Positions 1-12,600 of a stretch of DNA of 64,000 bases are shown here, piece after piece (positions within the stretch are counted from its first letter, which is position 1; each line of letters opens with the position of its first letter). Origin of the DNA: Meconema thalassinum (taxonomy: Eukaryota; Arthropoda; Insecta; Orthoptera; Tettigoniidae). The notes under the pieces were generated by a model. The model saw only the letters and a list, made by a program, of their open reading frames with translations, was not told the origin of the DNA and ran no database searches. The DNA lies in the NCBI GenBank assembly GCA_946902985.2, contig OX336395.1:289659065-289723064 (forward strand). Direction: 5' to 3'. Made by a program: the position numbers and the translations under genes.

Positions 1-12
1 CTGCTTAAAGGT

Positions 13-3000
13 TTGGAATCGAGGGACATGTGTGACGAAATTATTGCCAAGAAACCGGAGAGCTTCACTGCTGCGTACGAGATAGCCTGCGCACTCGAAG
101 CCACCCGGAACACTGCTGACGAGGTTAAGAATTCGAATATAACCTCAAAACCCGATTCAACCAATCGGATAGGCTTCGAAAAGCCACAGTCGTGGAGGGG
201 TGGCAACCAATGGCAACGTGGGATATCGACCAATTGTCAACAGAAATCCGACCAATCAAGGCCTCAACAAGAATTGCATCCAGCAAATCAGGGAACATCA
301 AGTAACCAATCATTGTGCGCGGGGTGTGGTGGGGAACATGCACGCAGTCAGTGCAGGTTCCTCAACGCAGAATGCCGGACATGTGGCGAGAAAGGTCACA
401 TTGCTAAAGTTTGTAGGTCCAAACCAAAGCAGCGGAATACAAATCACGTGACCGAAGGAGAACAACCAGCTGACAGTGTTGATGTCATACACCATTTCAA
501 CAAAGTTGAGGTAATCGGAACAATGCAGTCTCCAGGGAAGCAGTTGATAGATGTCATCATAGAGGGAACCACCGTCAAGATGGAACTAGACACTGGCGCC
601 CCCTATTCAATGATGAGTAAGCTGAGGTTAGGTATGATCAAACCAAATCGTATTTTACAGAAGGTTGATCGTATTTTTGCGAGCTACTCTGGCCACCGTA
701 TTAACTGCATCGGGAAGACACCAGTCACCGCTACCATTGGCACCATCTCCAGGAACCTCGACCTCTACATCGTCGACAATGAATTCGAGACACTCCTTGG
801 TCGAGAGTGGATCTCTGAGTTTGTGCGAGAGATCAATTTCGAGCAGCTTTTTGTAAAACCAGAACCGTTCCACCAACTCTCCGTCAAACCGTCTCTGTCC
901 CTGGACCAGCAAAAGGAACTTGACGCCACCCTCAACCGCTACCTTGATGTCTTCAGTGATACCCCCGGGAAGCTGTCAGGCCCACCAGTGAAGTTGCACC
1001 TGAAGGATGGCGCCACCCCAATCTTCTCCCGAGCACGTGGCATTCCTGTAGCCCTGCGAGATGCCTATGCCAAAGAAATTGACGCAAAAATCGCATCTGG
1101 TTTCTACAAGAGGGTTGACTACTCAGAGTGGGCGTCAACAACTCATGTCGTTGTGAAGAAGAACGGCAAGTTGAGAATCACGGGAAACTACAAACCTACC
1201 CTCAACCCGCGGATCATCATTGATGAACACCCGATTCCGAAAGTGGAATACTTGTTCAACCAATTGCGTGGTGCCACCCTCTTCTGTCACCTGGACGTCA
1301 CAGACGCATACACTCATCTCGAGGTCGATGATGAGTTTAGCCAAGCCCTCACGCTCAACACTCCAACCCATGGCCGGATCCGTCCAACTCGTGCTGTCTA
1401 CGGAGCAGCCAACATCCCCGCTATCTGGCAACGGCGAATGGACACGGTTTTGCAGAAACTCCCAAATGTTGTGAGTTTCTTTGACGACACCATTGTTTTT
1501 GCCGTTAGTTTTGGCAATCTGATGGATGCCCTCACCGTGGTACTAGAGCGCTTTCGCCAACACGGTCTCAAGCTCAACCGAGCAAAATGCAGCTTTGCAG
1601 AACCTGTCCTGGAAGCTCTTGGCCACAAGATCGATGCTTCAGGCATTCATAAGTCTGATGCGCACATCCAAGCCGTACGGGACGCGCCTAAACCAACGAC
1701 TCCAGAGGAACTCCAGCTGTTTTTGGGTAAAGCGACATACTACAGTGCCTTCATCCATAACCTGTCAACGAGAGATCGGCCACTCAGAGACATGCTGCTG
1801 AAGGATCCTCTCATATGGACACCAGACGGCGACAGGGCCTACCAGGACATCAAGGACTCTCTAACCTCACCGCAGGTCCTTATGCAGTACGATTCAACAC
1901 TACCACTTTTGCTGGCAACGGACGCCAGCAAAACCGGTCTCGGCGAAGTGCTGTCTCACCGGCTCAGCAACGGACTAGAACGGCCTATCGCATATGCTAG
2001 TCGTACAATGTCATGTACGGAGCAAAGGTACCCCCCAGATCGACAAGGAAGCGCTCGCCATTGTTTGGGCAGTACAAAAGTTTTTCAACTATCTGTACGC
2101 TCGACACTTCACGCTAATCACGGATCACAAGCCCCTGACCAGATCCTACATCCAGAGAAGTCGCTACCAGTCCTGTGCATTAGTCGCATGGCCAATTATG
2201 CCGACTACCTCGCACACTTTAACTACACTGTGGTTTTTAAAACATCAAAGCAAAACGCCAACGCTGACTACTGCTCTAGAGCACCGTTACCATCGACCGT
2301 CAACAAGATCCAAAACTCAATCTCGCAACAGAGGGAGGAAACAGAGGATTACGACGACTTTGATTTTTTTACAGTTCACCAGACGCAGCAGTTACCAGTC
2401 AAATCCGAAGCCATTGCACGAGAGACGAGGAAGGACCCTGATCTCGGTAGAATTGTCAAACTTCTGGAAGCAGGCCAAGATCTCACCCGCCACGACTTCA
2501 AGGCACCCGAGGTAAAACACACGCTCGCCGCCAACTGCTTGATGTTCGAGCACAGAGTAGTGGTTCCACCTGCACTGCGAGATGCTATCCTCAACGACCT
2601 CCATGCAGCTCACCTGGGGATCGTCAAAATGAAGGGAATGGTACGTTTCTTTGTGTTTTGGCCAGGCATCGACTCCGACATCGAGAAGCTCGCAAAGTCC
2701 TGCACCACATGTGCAACCCATGCGCACGCTCCACCCAAGTTCCGCGAGCATCACTGGGAGTACCCGAAGGCACCGTGGGAACGCATTCACATCGACTACG
2801 CGGGCCCAGTAGCTGACAGCATGCTTCTGATTGTTGTAGACGCCTACAGCAAGTGGCTCGAGGTCAAGACAACAACCACCACGACAGCTGCAGCAACAAT
2901 CTCCCTGATGGATGACCTGTTTACAGCGCACGGCACCCCAGTCACCGTCGTTTCAGACAATGGCAGGCAGTTCGTCTCAGAAGAATTCAAGGCCTTCCTG

Positions 3001-3649
3001 CAGAACAGTGGTGTGAAGTACCACAAGCTTACAGTACCATACCATCCATCAACTAATGGCCAAGCAGAACGGTATGTCCAAACGGTGAAGGATGCCCTCT
3101 ACGCGATGAAAACAACCAAAGGAACTCTGCAGACAAACCTGAACGAGTTCCTTCGCCAATTTCGAAGAGCACCGCACTCTACCACCGGTAATCTCCATCT
3201 CAATATTCTTGGGACGAGAACTTCGGACACGTCACAACCTGGCGAGACCCGAAGACGTTCGCACTAGAGTCTGCGAGAAACAGAAAGCAGAAATGGACTC
3301 TACATTCCGCACCTTCGAAGCGGGTCAGTCAGTCTACTTCCTCTCTGGCAACCCGAACCTGGACAAGTGGCTCCCCGGTACCATCGCAGCCCGCATTGGA
3401 GATCTTCACTATGATATCAACTACCGGGAGAAACGAATAAAGCACCACATCGACCAAATTAGGCCATTTCCAGGAATACGGCCAAACACAGAGAACCAGG
3501 AACCGGTCCAACTAAACCACTGGTTAAAACTATTTGTAACAGAAACCAACAGGTATGCCCAAACTTTTCTCCAAAGCCATGGTAACCTTTCCCCTTTTTC
3601 AAGAGCCTGTAAATGGAAAACTGTAACAGTAACCGAAATGACTCCTTAA
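13..3649 (+). pseudogene. Ty3/gypsy gag-pol polyprotein (3' part, frame-broken)
   Basis: Polyprotein of a Ty3/gypsy LTR retrotransposon, entering the window part-way through gag. Domains in order: two CCHC zinc knuckles (about residues 102-134, CAGCGGEHARSQC and CRTCGEKGHIAKVC), aspartic protease with LDTGAPYS (about residue 193), reverse transcriptase with FFDD as the catalytic box (about 1483-1494), RNase H starting LLLATDASKTG, an integrase HHCC finger, and the D-D-E core with HIDYAGP, VVSDNGRQF and NGQAERY. Gag and pol share one frame. Two compensating frame changes lie in RNase H (about 2030 and 2150-2200), and a third near 3190-3215 moves the integrase C-terminus to another frame ending at 3649. 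There is no envelope gene before 4240. The 5' end is outside the window. The element is recognised confidently; its lineage within Ty3/gypsy is not resolved. Confidence 0.93.
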
Positions 3650-4241
3650 CTATTGAGAGTCAAAATACATTCTTGGAAATTGACGAATTCTTAAACAAAT
3701 TATAATTACAACTGAAACTCATTCTCTTTTTTGACAAAAATATTTCTCTTGTTACGGTATATTAGTTTGTTATTCAGATGATGTGACCGCCATTTTGAAT
3801 ACCGCGTACGCAATTCGGCAGGATATCCAATTGTGTAGCCAATGGGCTTCACCCGATATCCAATAGAAGATGCCACACTATTGGCCGAGTAGAAGCGCCA
3901 TCCGCCAATAAAAGTTATGGTTTCATCTTGCCTGCATTCTTCTGTTTAGTATTATTTATGTTGCGATTCGATTGTATTTACGACAGTCTCCTTAGTTTTA
4001 TTTTAAACACATTTCATTTGTTGCAATAACCGTCGGCGTTTGTGTAAAACGTTATTGGTATATTAATGTGAAATATGTGAATAATACGTGCTCAGTTGTG
4101 TTTACAAATGTTTGTGAGAAGTTATCCTGCATTCCTTAATTGATGCATTCTCCCTCCCTATGTTCAAATAAAAATAAAGTTTGCATTTCCATGTCTGATA
4201 CTTTGTGCATTTAATTCTATTTCTTTGAAACTAAGATTTTT
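3650..4241 (+). other. 3' non-coding tail / presumptive LTR of the gypsy element
   Basis: AT-rich, no coding potential, directly downstream of the integrase end. An AATAAA-type polyadenylation signal (aataaaaataaag) sits near 4165. This is where the 3' LTR should be, but the 5' LTR is outside the window, so the boundaries cannot be fixed by comparison. Confidence 0.45.
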
Positions 4242-4772
4242 GGTTGGTTGGTTCCTCAGTTTAGGAGCTGCGACAACGCGGTCATGTAGCCCCGTGTACT
4301 TTGGGTGTGTGTAGAATCTGTCTGATAACCGGTGTTAATTGTGATGGCTGTATTAGTGTGTGTATCTGTTTTTTTAATTCAAGTAAAGACTGCAACTTAG
4401 AATTTTTCAAATAGTTCCTACTTTTGCCGCCAAACGCCACCGTCAACGACTACTAGGTCTAGTTCAGAACTTAGCAACTAGACGCCACCGCAGTCGGCTC
4501 ATGGCGACGAACGTAGGAACCTAAGAGCGTTGTTTACATTCTTAACCTATACAATTTAGCTTCACACAGGTGTAATTAGTGGAAGGTTCTTTAACATGCC
4601 ATAAATCTATGACATGGGACCGCCGGCTTTACTTCCCCTCCGAAGGAAGGCATGCTGAGGGATTTTTAACACTCTTAAAAAATCCGACGGCTTCGGCCGA
4701 GTTTGAACCCGCTATCTTGGGCATAGAAGCTCAGCATGCTACCAACTACGCCACCGAAGCCGCTATGCGTAT
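4242..4772 (-). mobile_element. tRNA-derived SINE, copy 1
   Basis: Reverse-strand SINE. Its head (about 4690-4770 read backwards) folds like a tRNA: a 9-bp acceptor-like stem CGGCTTCGG / CCGAAGCCG, a box A region TGGCGTAGTTGGTAGC and a box B GGTTCAAACTC. The tail runs to a short TTGG repeat at 4242. The same element recurs on the plus strand at 59076-59635, which defines both ends. The short ORF across the head is incidental. Confidence 0.82.
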
Positions 4773-5689
4773 ATGGTAGTCTTCTTATTGCACAATGTTA
4801 ATTTACTTGGTACATTTGTGACCAGGGAACACTCCCCACACTTTACACACACTGTTCTTGTTCTTCTCTTCCCAGTTTTATAATACGATAGATTTTAGCA
4901 TTTCAAATGCACATTTCAAAACATACATGTTGTGAGATAATGGGTGAGGTTAAAGACCAATGTACATTTATATTTAAAGGGCATAGAATATTTTCAAGAA
5001 TATTGACAACTTGTCTGTAGGACATTCTTTTTCCCCCTCTCTCTTTTATTACAATGGGCACACTTTCTGTGATGCAGATTTTTTTCTGTGAATTTAACAG
5101 TAATATGATGTGGCTCCGTACATTTGGCCTGCAGGGGTCCTCTTAACATGTCCGAAACAGGAGGTTTTAATTGCCATTAAACTGAGGTGGGGTGTATTGA
5201 ATGTAATTGGTAATGTGTTGCACCATTACGTTCAACCACTTCTTCCAAATGTTCCCTCCCTCTTATTTCTTGAATGAAATGCTGCGTTAACTGGAATTGT
5301 GTTGCTTTTCAGGCTGAAAATTCATGTTCACCAAAATTAATCCTGTTTGAGTTTACAGCTTCTTCAGCCTGAGGATTGATCGGAGCTAGCCAAGAGGTTT
5401 CCCTGCATTGGAGTGTACTTGGCTGTGGGTGATCAGTTGTTTTCCACCGTCCTGCAGCGTAGCCGATCATCTGAGTGCAGCTCAGCATGGTCTTCTTCAA
5501 TCCTGTCTCCAGTCGACTAAGCCATTGACGTTCACAAATCAAAAGTTATGACTCACATATGAAAGAATGTACAATGTGTACCATGACTGAACATACATTA
5601 ATAAATCAATTGAAACTGCCTGTAAAATCAGCTTTCTCATTTCCTTGAAAATCCTCTACCCTGCCTATAGTTTTTCTGTAGATACAGTT
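4773..5689. other. Unassigned intergenic DNA
   Basis: No gene, repeat pair or transposon terminus recognised. A 77-codon minus-strand ORF at 5309-5542 has no recognisable domain and low-complexity-free but unfamiliar composition; I treat it as chance. Confidence 0.4.
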
Positions 5690-6112
5690 GAAAATACCAG
5701 TAAACTACAGGCGGTGGAGATGAAGTTTTTAAGAACTATGATTCAGAAGACAATGAGGGACAAAATAAAAAATGATGAGATACGGTACGCCATCTTGTTC
5801 AAGTAGAACAATCTCTTAATGAGATCTGTGTTGAAGCCAGGCTGAAATGGTTTGGTCATCTCAAGAGAATGGACACACAAAGAACAGCTAGAGTGTGGTT
5901 TGAGAAAGAACTAAAAGGCAAGACCAAGAGGTCGACCAAGGAAGGGATGGATCGACCAGGTTAGAAATGATCTTGCAGGGAGAGGTCTAGATGTGCAGGG
6001 GATCATGGAGGAGGAAACATTCTTGGAAAGAACTAAATGGAGAGCGCTCATTCACCGCACCCAGGAAACTGGAGCCGGCTCATGATGATGATGATGATGA
6101 TGATGATGACAG
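5690..6112 (+). mobile_element. LINE 3' end with GAT tail (5'-truncated)
   Basis: Translates, with stops, to the C-terminal region seen in the RTE-like LINEs elsewhere in this window: EMKFLR, then a LKWFGHL-type segment, then a basic patch and a tryptophan-rich end. It stops in a (GAT)n repeat at about 6083-6110, the usual 3' tail of these elements. Only the last ~400 bp is present, the signature of incomplete target-primed reverse transcription. Confidence 0.75.
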
Positions 6113-7164
6113 TTGAAAATCATTTAACCATTGAGGACAAGTAAATTGCAATGAAATGACATTTCTTGGGCATATACAATTTATTTAGAGAAGGAGGTAT
6201 AGTCTATCAGACAAGATATCAGCCGTAGTGGCATACTGGGTCGGAATAGGGGTACGGTTATTTTGTGGTTATGGTACCATAATATTGTAAACTTGCATGA
6301 AACTTAATAATTTATTTCTTTAAACGTTAGAACTCCAAAAGACCAATCGCTTGTACTTATACGCAATAAAAGGGCTAAAGAACTAAAAAGTAGGAAATAA
6401 ATAAGTCATTTTTTTCTAAAAGCCATACCAACGTTATAGAACAAAATGTACGTACAAAATTTAATTTTGGGGTGTCCGTTGCCTCTTAATATTCAATCTA
6501 AGTAATATATTGTCGTTCAATAAGAAAACGTAGTTGCTTTAAAGCTACAATAACGATATTCGATTTCCTCTCATTTTGGTCACTTATATTTATCGCTTCA
6601 ATATACAGCCAGTTATTGCATCTCAGTGGCGTTGGAATTCACCATGTGGTGCGCACCATGCAAGGTTTTTTAGTAGCTTTGCGCAGCATGTATATGTCTG
6701 AGTTGGAGCCCAAACAATGACGCAATCAGCCTGAATTGAACGAATCGCAGATATACCAGAGAGTCCCTACTCTGTTATTATATGCTCCTTGGTCATAAGG
6801 CTGTTCCTAGTTAAACAGTCACACGGTCACACCTCTGTATTTTCGACAGTTTAATATTGTAAATTGACTGTCACTGTAATAAAGCAATGGGCACTTAAGT
6901 ATTTACCTCCACTGTAAAGCAAGTTATAACTCTAGTTCCGTTTGTCCGATTTGTCATACACAGAAATTTGGTGCTTACTTTCTTCCGTATATTGGGTGTT
7001 CCAAGGCGAGAGAACTGTAACCCACTATGTTGGAAAAATGTCCCTACCATGCCAGAACAACCCTTTTAACCTCATAAAATGCAAGTTACCAGGCTCTGCC
7101 ATCATACCCCCAGGGAGATACAAATTGCCATGCTGCATGAATAAAATGACGAGCACTAAGTTTT
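6113..7164. other. Unassigned intergenic DNA
   Basis: AT-rich sequence with no ORF showing a recognisable domain and no repeat that I can pair with another part of the window. Confidence 0.4.
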
Positions 7165-7321
7165 AGGCTGATTTTGGAAGGTAGAATAAGGAAAGATCTA
7201 TACAGAAACCAGACAGCAGTCATTCGAGCTGAAGGACATGAGGGAGAAGCTGGTATTCAGAAAGGTGTAAGGCAAAGCTGCAATTTACCACCCTTGCTTT
7301 TCAATCTTTATATTGAACAAG
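7165..7321 (+). mobile_element. LINE reverse transcriptase fragment, left of the Polinton
   Basis: Reads LYRNQTAVIRAEG followed by GVRQSCNLPPLLFNLYIEQ: the RT segment that precedes the catalytic box of non-LTR elements (normally G-[VL]-R-Q-G-C-x-L-S-P-L-L-F). It breaks off at the Polinton target duplication, and the next part of the same protein resumes at 23984. Its left end near 7165 is approximate. Confidence 0.8.
7316..7321. repeat. Target site duplication AACAAG (left)
   Basis: Six bases AACAAG directly before the left terminus; identical to 23978-23983 directly after the right terminus. Six-base duplications are characteristic of Polinton integration by a retroviral-type integrase. Confidence 0.95.
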
Positions 7322-8070
7322 AGTAGTGTGTTTGTGAGAGTTCTACACCCTCCACCTCCACACCCTCCACACAAGATGGCGGCGGCGCGATATCTCTCGA
7401 ACGCATGGTCGGATTTTGACAAATGAGGTGTCAATGAACTCGGGCTGATACCCCCTTTCCAATGGGCAACATATTTCCACCCCAAAATAAAACCTACCCC
7501 TACTAGGGGGTGAAAATGTAATTTTTTAGAGAATCTCTCTTTCCAAGTGCAACATGTGAGAGTTTGAATGACAATATGGAATTAAACGTTGTTCTGCAAA
7601 CCAATAATCAAAGAGGGGCATGTTAGGCCTTGAGGCGAGAGCCCCTGTTATTGTTGACGAGCCCCTGCTGTCGGGCCCCTGTTGATGGGTCATTGTTGAC
7701 GAGTCATTGTTGGCGGGTCATTGTTGAAGAGTCCCTGTGGACGAGTCCTTGTTGACAGGTCATTGTTGACAGGTTATTGTTGACAAGTCATTGTTGACGG
7801 GTCCTTATTGACGGGTCCCTGTGGACGGGTCCTTGTTGACAGGTCCTTGTGGACGAGTCCTTGTTGATGAGTCCCTTTGGACTGATCCCTTTGGACCGAT
7901 CCCTTTGGACTGGTTCCCACGGACTAGCCCATGCACTTATTTAAATTATGTCAAAGGGCCTAACTACATTTTGCGTGTAAAGCAGTGTGTTGAACTGACG
8001 TTGTTCACCAACCCCCACTACTATAATGTGATAACGATATGAAAGGAAAGTGACGAAATACATGTGAACA
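7322..8070 (+). repeat. Polinton left terminal inverted repeat
   Basis: Matches the reverse complement of 23311-23977 from the tip to CATGTGAACA at 8070, after which similarity stops abruptly. The 82-bp length difference from the right copy lies mainly in the internal GTTGAC-type minisatellite. Confidence 0.95.
7640..7925 (+). repeat. GTTGACGGGTC minisatellite in the left TIR
   Basis: About 18 imperfect copies of a ~15-bp unit (GGGTCATTGTTGAC and variants with TCCTTGTGGAC), mirrored at about 23465-23655 in the right TIR with fewer units. Confidence 0.88.
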
Positions 8071-8214
8071 TACAAGGGATCTAACTTGGTGAATGAATGT
8101 GTTCTAACGAGTCATTTGTAGTTGAAAGAGAATAATACATGTTCTTAAGATGTTAAAAACTGTGGAAATGGTATGTGCAGTAAGACGTCTTGTGATTTCC
8201 TGTGTCATATTACA

Positions 8215-8495
8215 GACATGGCAGAGAGCGCGCAGATCTGTTGCTATGACTAACGCTGCAGTAATTTGAAACCGCAAGTGTTCATGAAGACAATGGGTGA
8301 TGATCATGCAAAGTTAGCAGTTATTGGATATTACACAGGTGTTCCTTCCGGTGTCATGTTGCTGACATGGCAGAGAGCACACACTGCTGTTGCTATGACT
8401 GACGCTGCAGTAATTTGAAACCCCAGGTGTTGATCAAGACAATGGGTGATGATCATGCAAAGTCAGCAGTAATTGGATACCACACAGGTGTTCCT
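8215..8495 (+). repeat. Tandem duplication of ~131 bp, period 149
   Basis: GACATGGCAGAGAGC...ACACAGGTGTTCCT occurs at 8215-8346 and again at 8364-8495 with about 10 percent differences. Lies just inside the left TIR. No coding function seen. Confidence 0.85.
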
Positions 8496-8780
8496 AGTGT
8501 ACTTTGGACTCTCAGCTGTATTGGGAAAGGAATTGCAATGATCTGCAAAAAACTGCTGACACGAGCGATGAGAGTTTATATAAGAGAGGTGTCATATATT
8601 TACCTACTGTCAGTCTTTATTACTCGCTTTTAGTGAACAGTGCTCTATTACTGCTCAAGAGTTGTAAAAAAGCCTTTTTGGTAGAAAATCATTAAATTAT
8701 TTTGCAAGGTAAATACTTATTATTAATGGATTGTTGTCTTTTATTACTAATTGATGTTGAAGTTATTGATTAGAATGTAT

Positions 8781-8806
8781 TTATTGATTGATTGATTGAT
8801 TGATTT
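8781..8806 (+). repeat. (ATTG)n microsatellite
   Basis: Six consecutive ATTG units. Confidence 0.9.
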
Positions 8807-9160
8807 GTTTACAGATAATTGGGTACCTTGAGGTTACCAGATTCCTACAATCTGTTCATTCAGTGGCAGCAGTTGATAAATTATAAAAAGGTAAGTGCCC
8901 CTCTAATAACTTTTAAACAGTTAGAGTGATATTTTCCAATGTTCACCACTACATGTCAGTGAAAATGGTATATTTGGCAGTCAAAAGTTGGAACTGCTTG
9001 ACCATGGTGTGTAAAGCTAATTTTGTAGGTTAGATTTTGATTACCGCTCTATTAAGTCTGAATGTTCATTGCTAGGTGTCAGTGACAGAGGGAATATTTA
9101 AAGACTTAACCTCAGTTCACCTAACATAACCTAACTTTACCTAACTTAACCTTGTCACGT

Positions 9161-9426
9161 GACATGTTTTACAAGTTTAAACTTGTTTTAAGACTGGCTA
9201 TGACGTCACACTTAGCTCACTTAACTGGCGATCGCTGGTTTCTATCAAGTGACATGTTCTACAAGTTTAGACTTGTTTTAAGACTGGCTATGACGTCACA
9301 CTTAGCTCACTTAACTGGTGATCGCTGGTTTCTATCACGTGACATGTTCTACAAGTTTAGACTTGCTTTAAGACTGACTATGACGTCACACTTAGCTCAC
9401 TTAACTGGCGACCGCTGGTTTCTACC
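9161..9426 (+). promoter_or_regulatory. Three 90-bp repeats with CRE and E-box sites
   Basis: Three tandem copies with exact 90-bp period start GACATGTT at 9161, 9251 and 9341. Each holds the palindrome TGACGTCA (9201, 9291, 9381), the consensus CRE/ATF site; copies 1 and 3 are preceded by CACGTG (9156-9161, 9336-9341), the E-box palindrome. The array ends ~220 bp before the polymerase start. A promoter/enhancer role is inferred from position and site content; an origin-like role is also possible. Confidence 0.6.
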
Positions 9427-9647
9427 ACTCTATCAAGTTCCAATGTTCACCGCTAGATGTCAGTGACAGTAGTATATAGTAACCCCCAGTTAGAACTACA
9501 TGAAGTTAGACTTGCTAGGAGTTCACAGATCGATTTAAATACCCTGCTATAACCATTGACTGGAATATAATTAAACTATTTATATTGTACTTTGTTTTAT
9601 CATTTATTAACAATTATGATTTCTTTCTTTTATAGGTAATTTCGAAA

Positions 9648-12600
9648 GTGATCATCATGTTCAAGTGTGGTGACTGTAAGAAACAGTTCTCAAGACCTGA
9701 CAACCTTCAACGACACGCAAATGCTAAACATGACATTAAAATGTTTGTGTGCAGTCATTGTGCTACCACATTTAACAGACAAGGTAGTCTTGGACGGCAT
9801 GTAAATTTAATGCATGTTAGTTCAGCACCTTTTTCATGTTCAGTTTGTGATCTTGGTTTTTCTGCTGTAAAGCGATATCAATCCCACATGGTTGAAGTGC
9901 ATGGGGAACAACAGGAATTAAAAACTGTAAAACCATCAACTTGCACGGAACCTTTAAATGAATGTGATGCTCAAAAGCGTAAACGTTCTCAAGATTGTGA
10001 AAATAGTTGTGCAACAAATAGAAAGAAGAATGATGAACCTTCGATAACACATTTTGATGTATGTAATATTGATATACCTTCTTCAATCATTCATGGACAT
10101 TTACGCAGTATTCAACATAAAAATAACGCTTGCCATGAAAGAAATTCTGGAAATATTCAACAAATTGGTAGTGCATTTAAAAGTCGAATTGCTAGTTATA
10201 GACTTTATAATAAAGAAAAAACTCAAAGTATTGAATCATTTTTAAAAAATGTTCAACCTACTGTGTTTGCCTTGGTAGGTAATGTTTTATTAGAGCATAA
10301 AACAATTAAAATGAATTTTGAACTTTTGGACACTATGTAAAAACTGGGAGCGAAGGTGAAATTACGGATATCAAATCTTTTAATACAAAAAACATAATTG
10401 TTTGCGAATCAAATAATATTAGTGATATATACCAAAATATTTCAAGTGCTACCATTGTGAAGAGTGAAGAGTTCTAGGAAAGGGAGTCAGGCTGGGCGTT
10501 GGTTGAAGTACTTTATTTAGAAACCAACCTGAATAAATACAACCCCCTTCGAGCATCATCATACATTGATTTGCCAGGATGGATTAAACGAAAGAAAGCT
10601 GTTGTGAACGTTATGAATAGTGACCATGCATGTTCTGCGTGGGCTGTAACCTCAGCTCTCCATCCAACAGTGATGCATGAGAATAGAACGTCATTTTATC
10701 CTCACTATTCTTCAGTGTTAGATTTAAAAGAAATAGAATTTCCTATGGCGATAAAAGACATTCAACGTTTTGAAGAGCTGAACAATGTAAGTATTAATGT
10801 TTATGGAATTGAAAATAAGAGAATAGTAGGTCCTCTATATTATACTCAGGAAAAAAGGATGCTCATGTAAATTTACTATACATAACCGAAGGTGAAAATG
10901 CTCACTATTGTTGGATAAACCATTTCAGTAGACTTGTTGGTAGTCAGGTTTCAAAACACATTGGTAAAAAGTGGTTGTGTGATGGCTGTTTGCAACATTT
11001 CCAGGAAGAGGATCAACTAATTCAGCATCAAAGATGGGGGTGTAATCATGTGTGTACGGTATTACCGACTCCTAAAAATAGCATTCTAAAATTTAAGGAT
11101 TATGAGAAACAACTTCGAGTACCATTTGTTATATGTGCTGACTTCGAGGCTTTGCTAAAACCATTTAATAAATGTTCATCGAATCCAGTCCAACCTTTCA
11201 CCAACACTACTCACATTCATGAACCTTTTAGCTTTGCATATTATATTAAATGTAGTTATGGTGACTCTTTAAATAAGTTTGAGCTCTATAGGGGACCTGA
11301 TGCACCTAAAGTTTTTATGGAAAGGCTTGAGAAAGATGCCATCCGTATATCCTCTATTTTAAATATGATCATTCCAATGGAGCCACTAACTTCATCAGAG
11401 CAAATGAATTTTGAAACTGAAACTAAATGTTTTATATGTGGGGAATGATTATATACAGGCAGGGTTCGCGATCATGACCATTTAACAGGAAAATACCGTG
11501 GTGCTGCTCACCAAGAATGTAATTTAAATCATAGAGTAACTAAATTCATTTCGGTCATTCTACACAACGGTAGCAAATACGATAACCACTTTATCGTTAA
11601 AGAATTTGGAGCTTCAGATGTGAAAATTGATGTGATTGCAAATAATAAGGAACAACACATATCGTTCACAAAATACATAAAAACTAGCATTAAAAAAACC
11701 ATTAAACTGCGATTTTTAGATTCATTCCGCTTTATGTCGAATAGTCTTGATAAGCTGGCTAGTAATTTAAAATCAGATCAGTTTCATGAAATTCAACGTG
11801 TCTTTCCTAAAGAAGATGATTTTAATTTGAATCGTCAAAAGGGCATATACCCTTATGAATATATTAACTGTGTGGAACGTCTTGAGGAGTGTTCTTTACC
11901 ACCGAAAGATGCATTTTACAGTTCCTTAAACACAAGTCATATCGGTGATCAGGAATATTTACATGCACAACGTGTATGGACACAGTTCGTCATTCAAACT
12001 TTAGGAGAATTTTCAGACATATATTTGAAGACAGATGTGTTGTTATTAGCAGATGTTTCTGAAAATTTTCGGAATGTTTGTATGAAAACTTATGACCTTG
12101 ATCCTTGTCAGTATTTCACTGCTCCTGGGTTAAGTTTCAGTTCAATGTTGAAAAAAACGAATGTAAATTTAGAATTAATGACTGATATAGACATGATCAA
12201 TTTTATAAAATCATCAATTCGAGGTGGATTAAGCCAATGTAGTGGACGGTACTCTAAAGCAAATAATAAATACATGCCTAGCTACAACCCTTGTGAAGAG
12301 TCAAAGTATATTGTCTACCTCGATGCAAATAACCAATATGGTTGGGCTATGAGTCAATATCTACCACTGAAAGATTTTCGCTGGCTGACACAACCTGAAA
12401 TTGATGTCTTACATGTTGTCACTCTTAATGATAACGATGATAAAGGATATATTTTAGAGGTAAATCTTGAGTACCCTAAAGAGTTACATGATGATCATAA
12501 TGATTTACCATTTTGTCCTGAGAATATGAAATCTCCATACATCACATTACGAACAAAAATGTTAATTGCTAATGTAAATGATAAATGTAAATATGTAATA

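Noticed and set aside
3650..4241. Exact 3' LTR boundaries for the gypsy element
   Set aside because: No 5' LTR in the window to compare with; TG...CA ends chosen by eye would be guesses.
5309..5542. 77-codon minus-strand ORF
   Set aside because: No recognisable motif and no neighbours that give it context.
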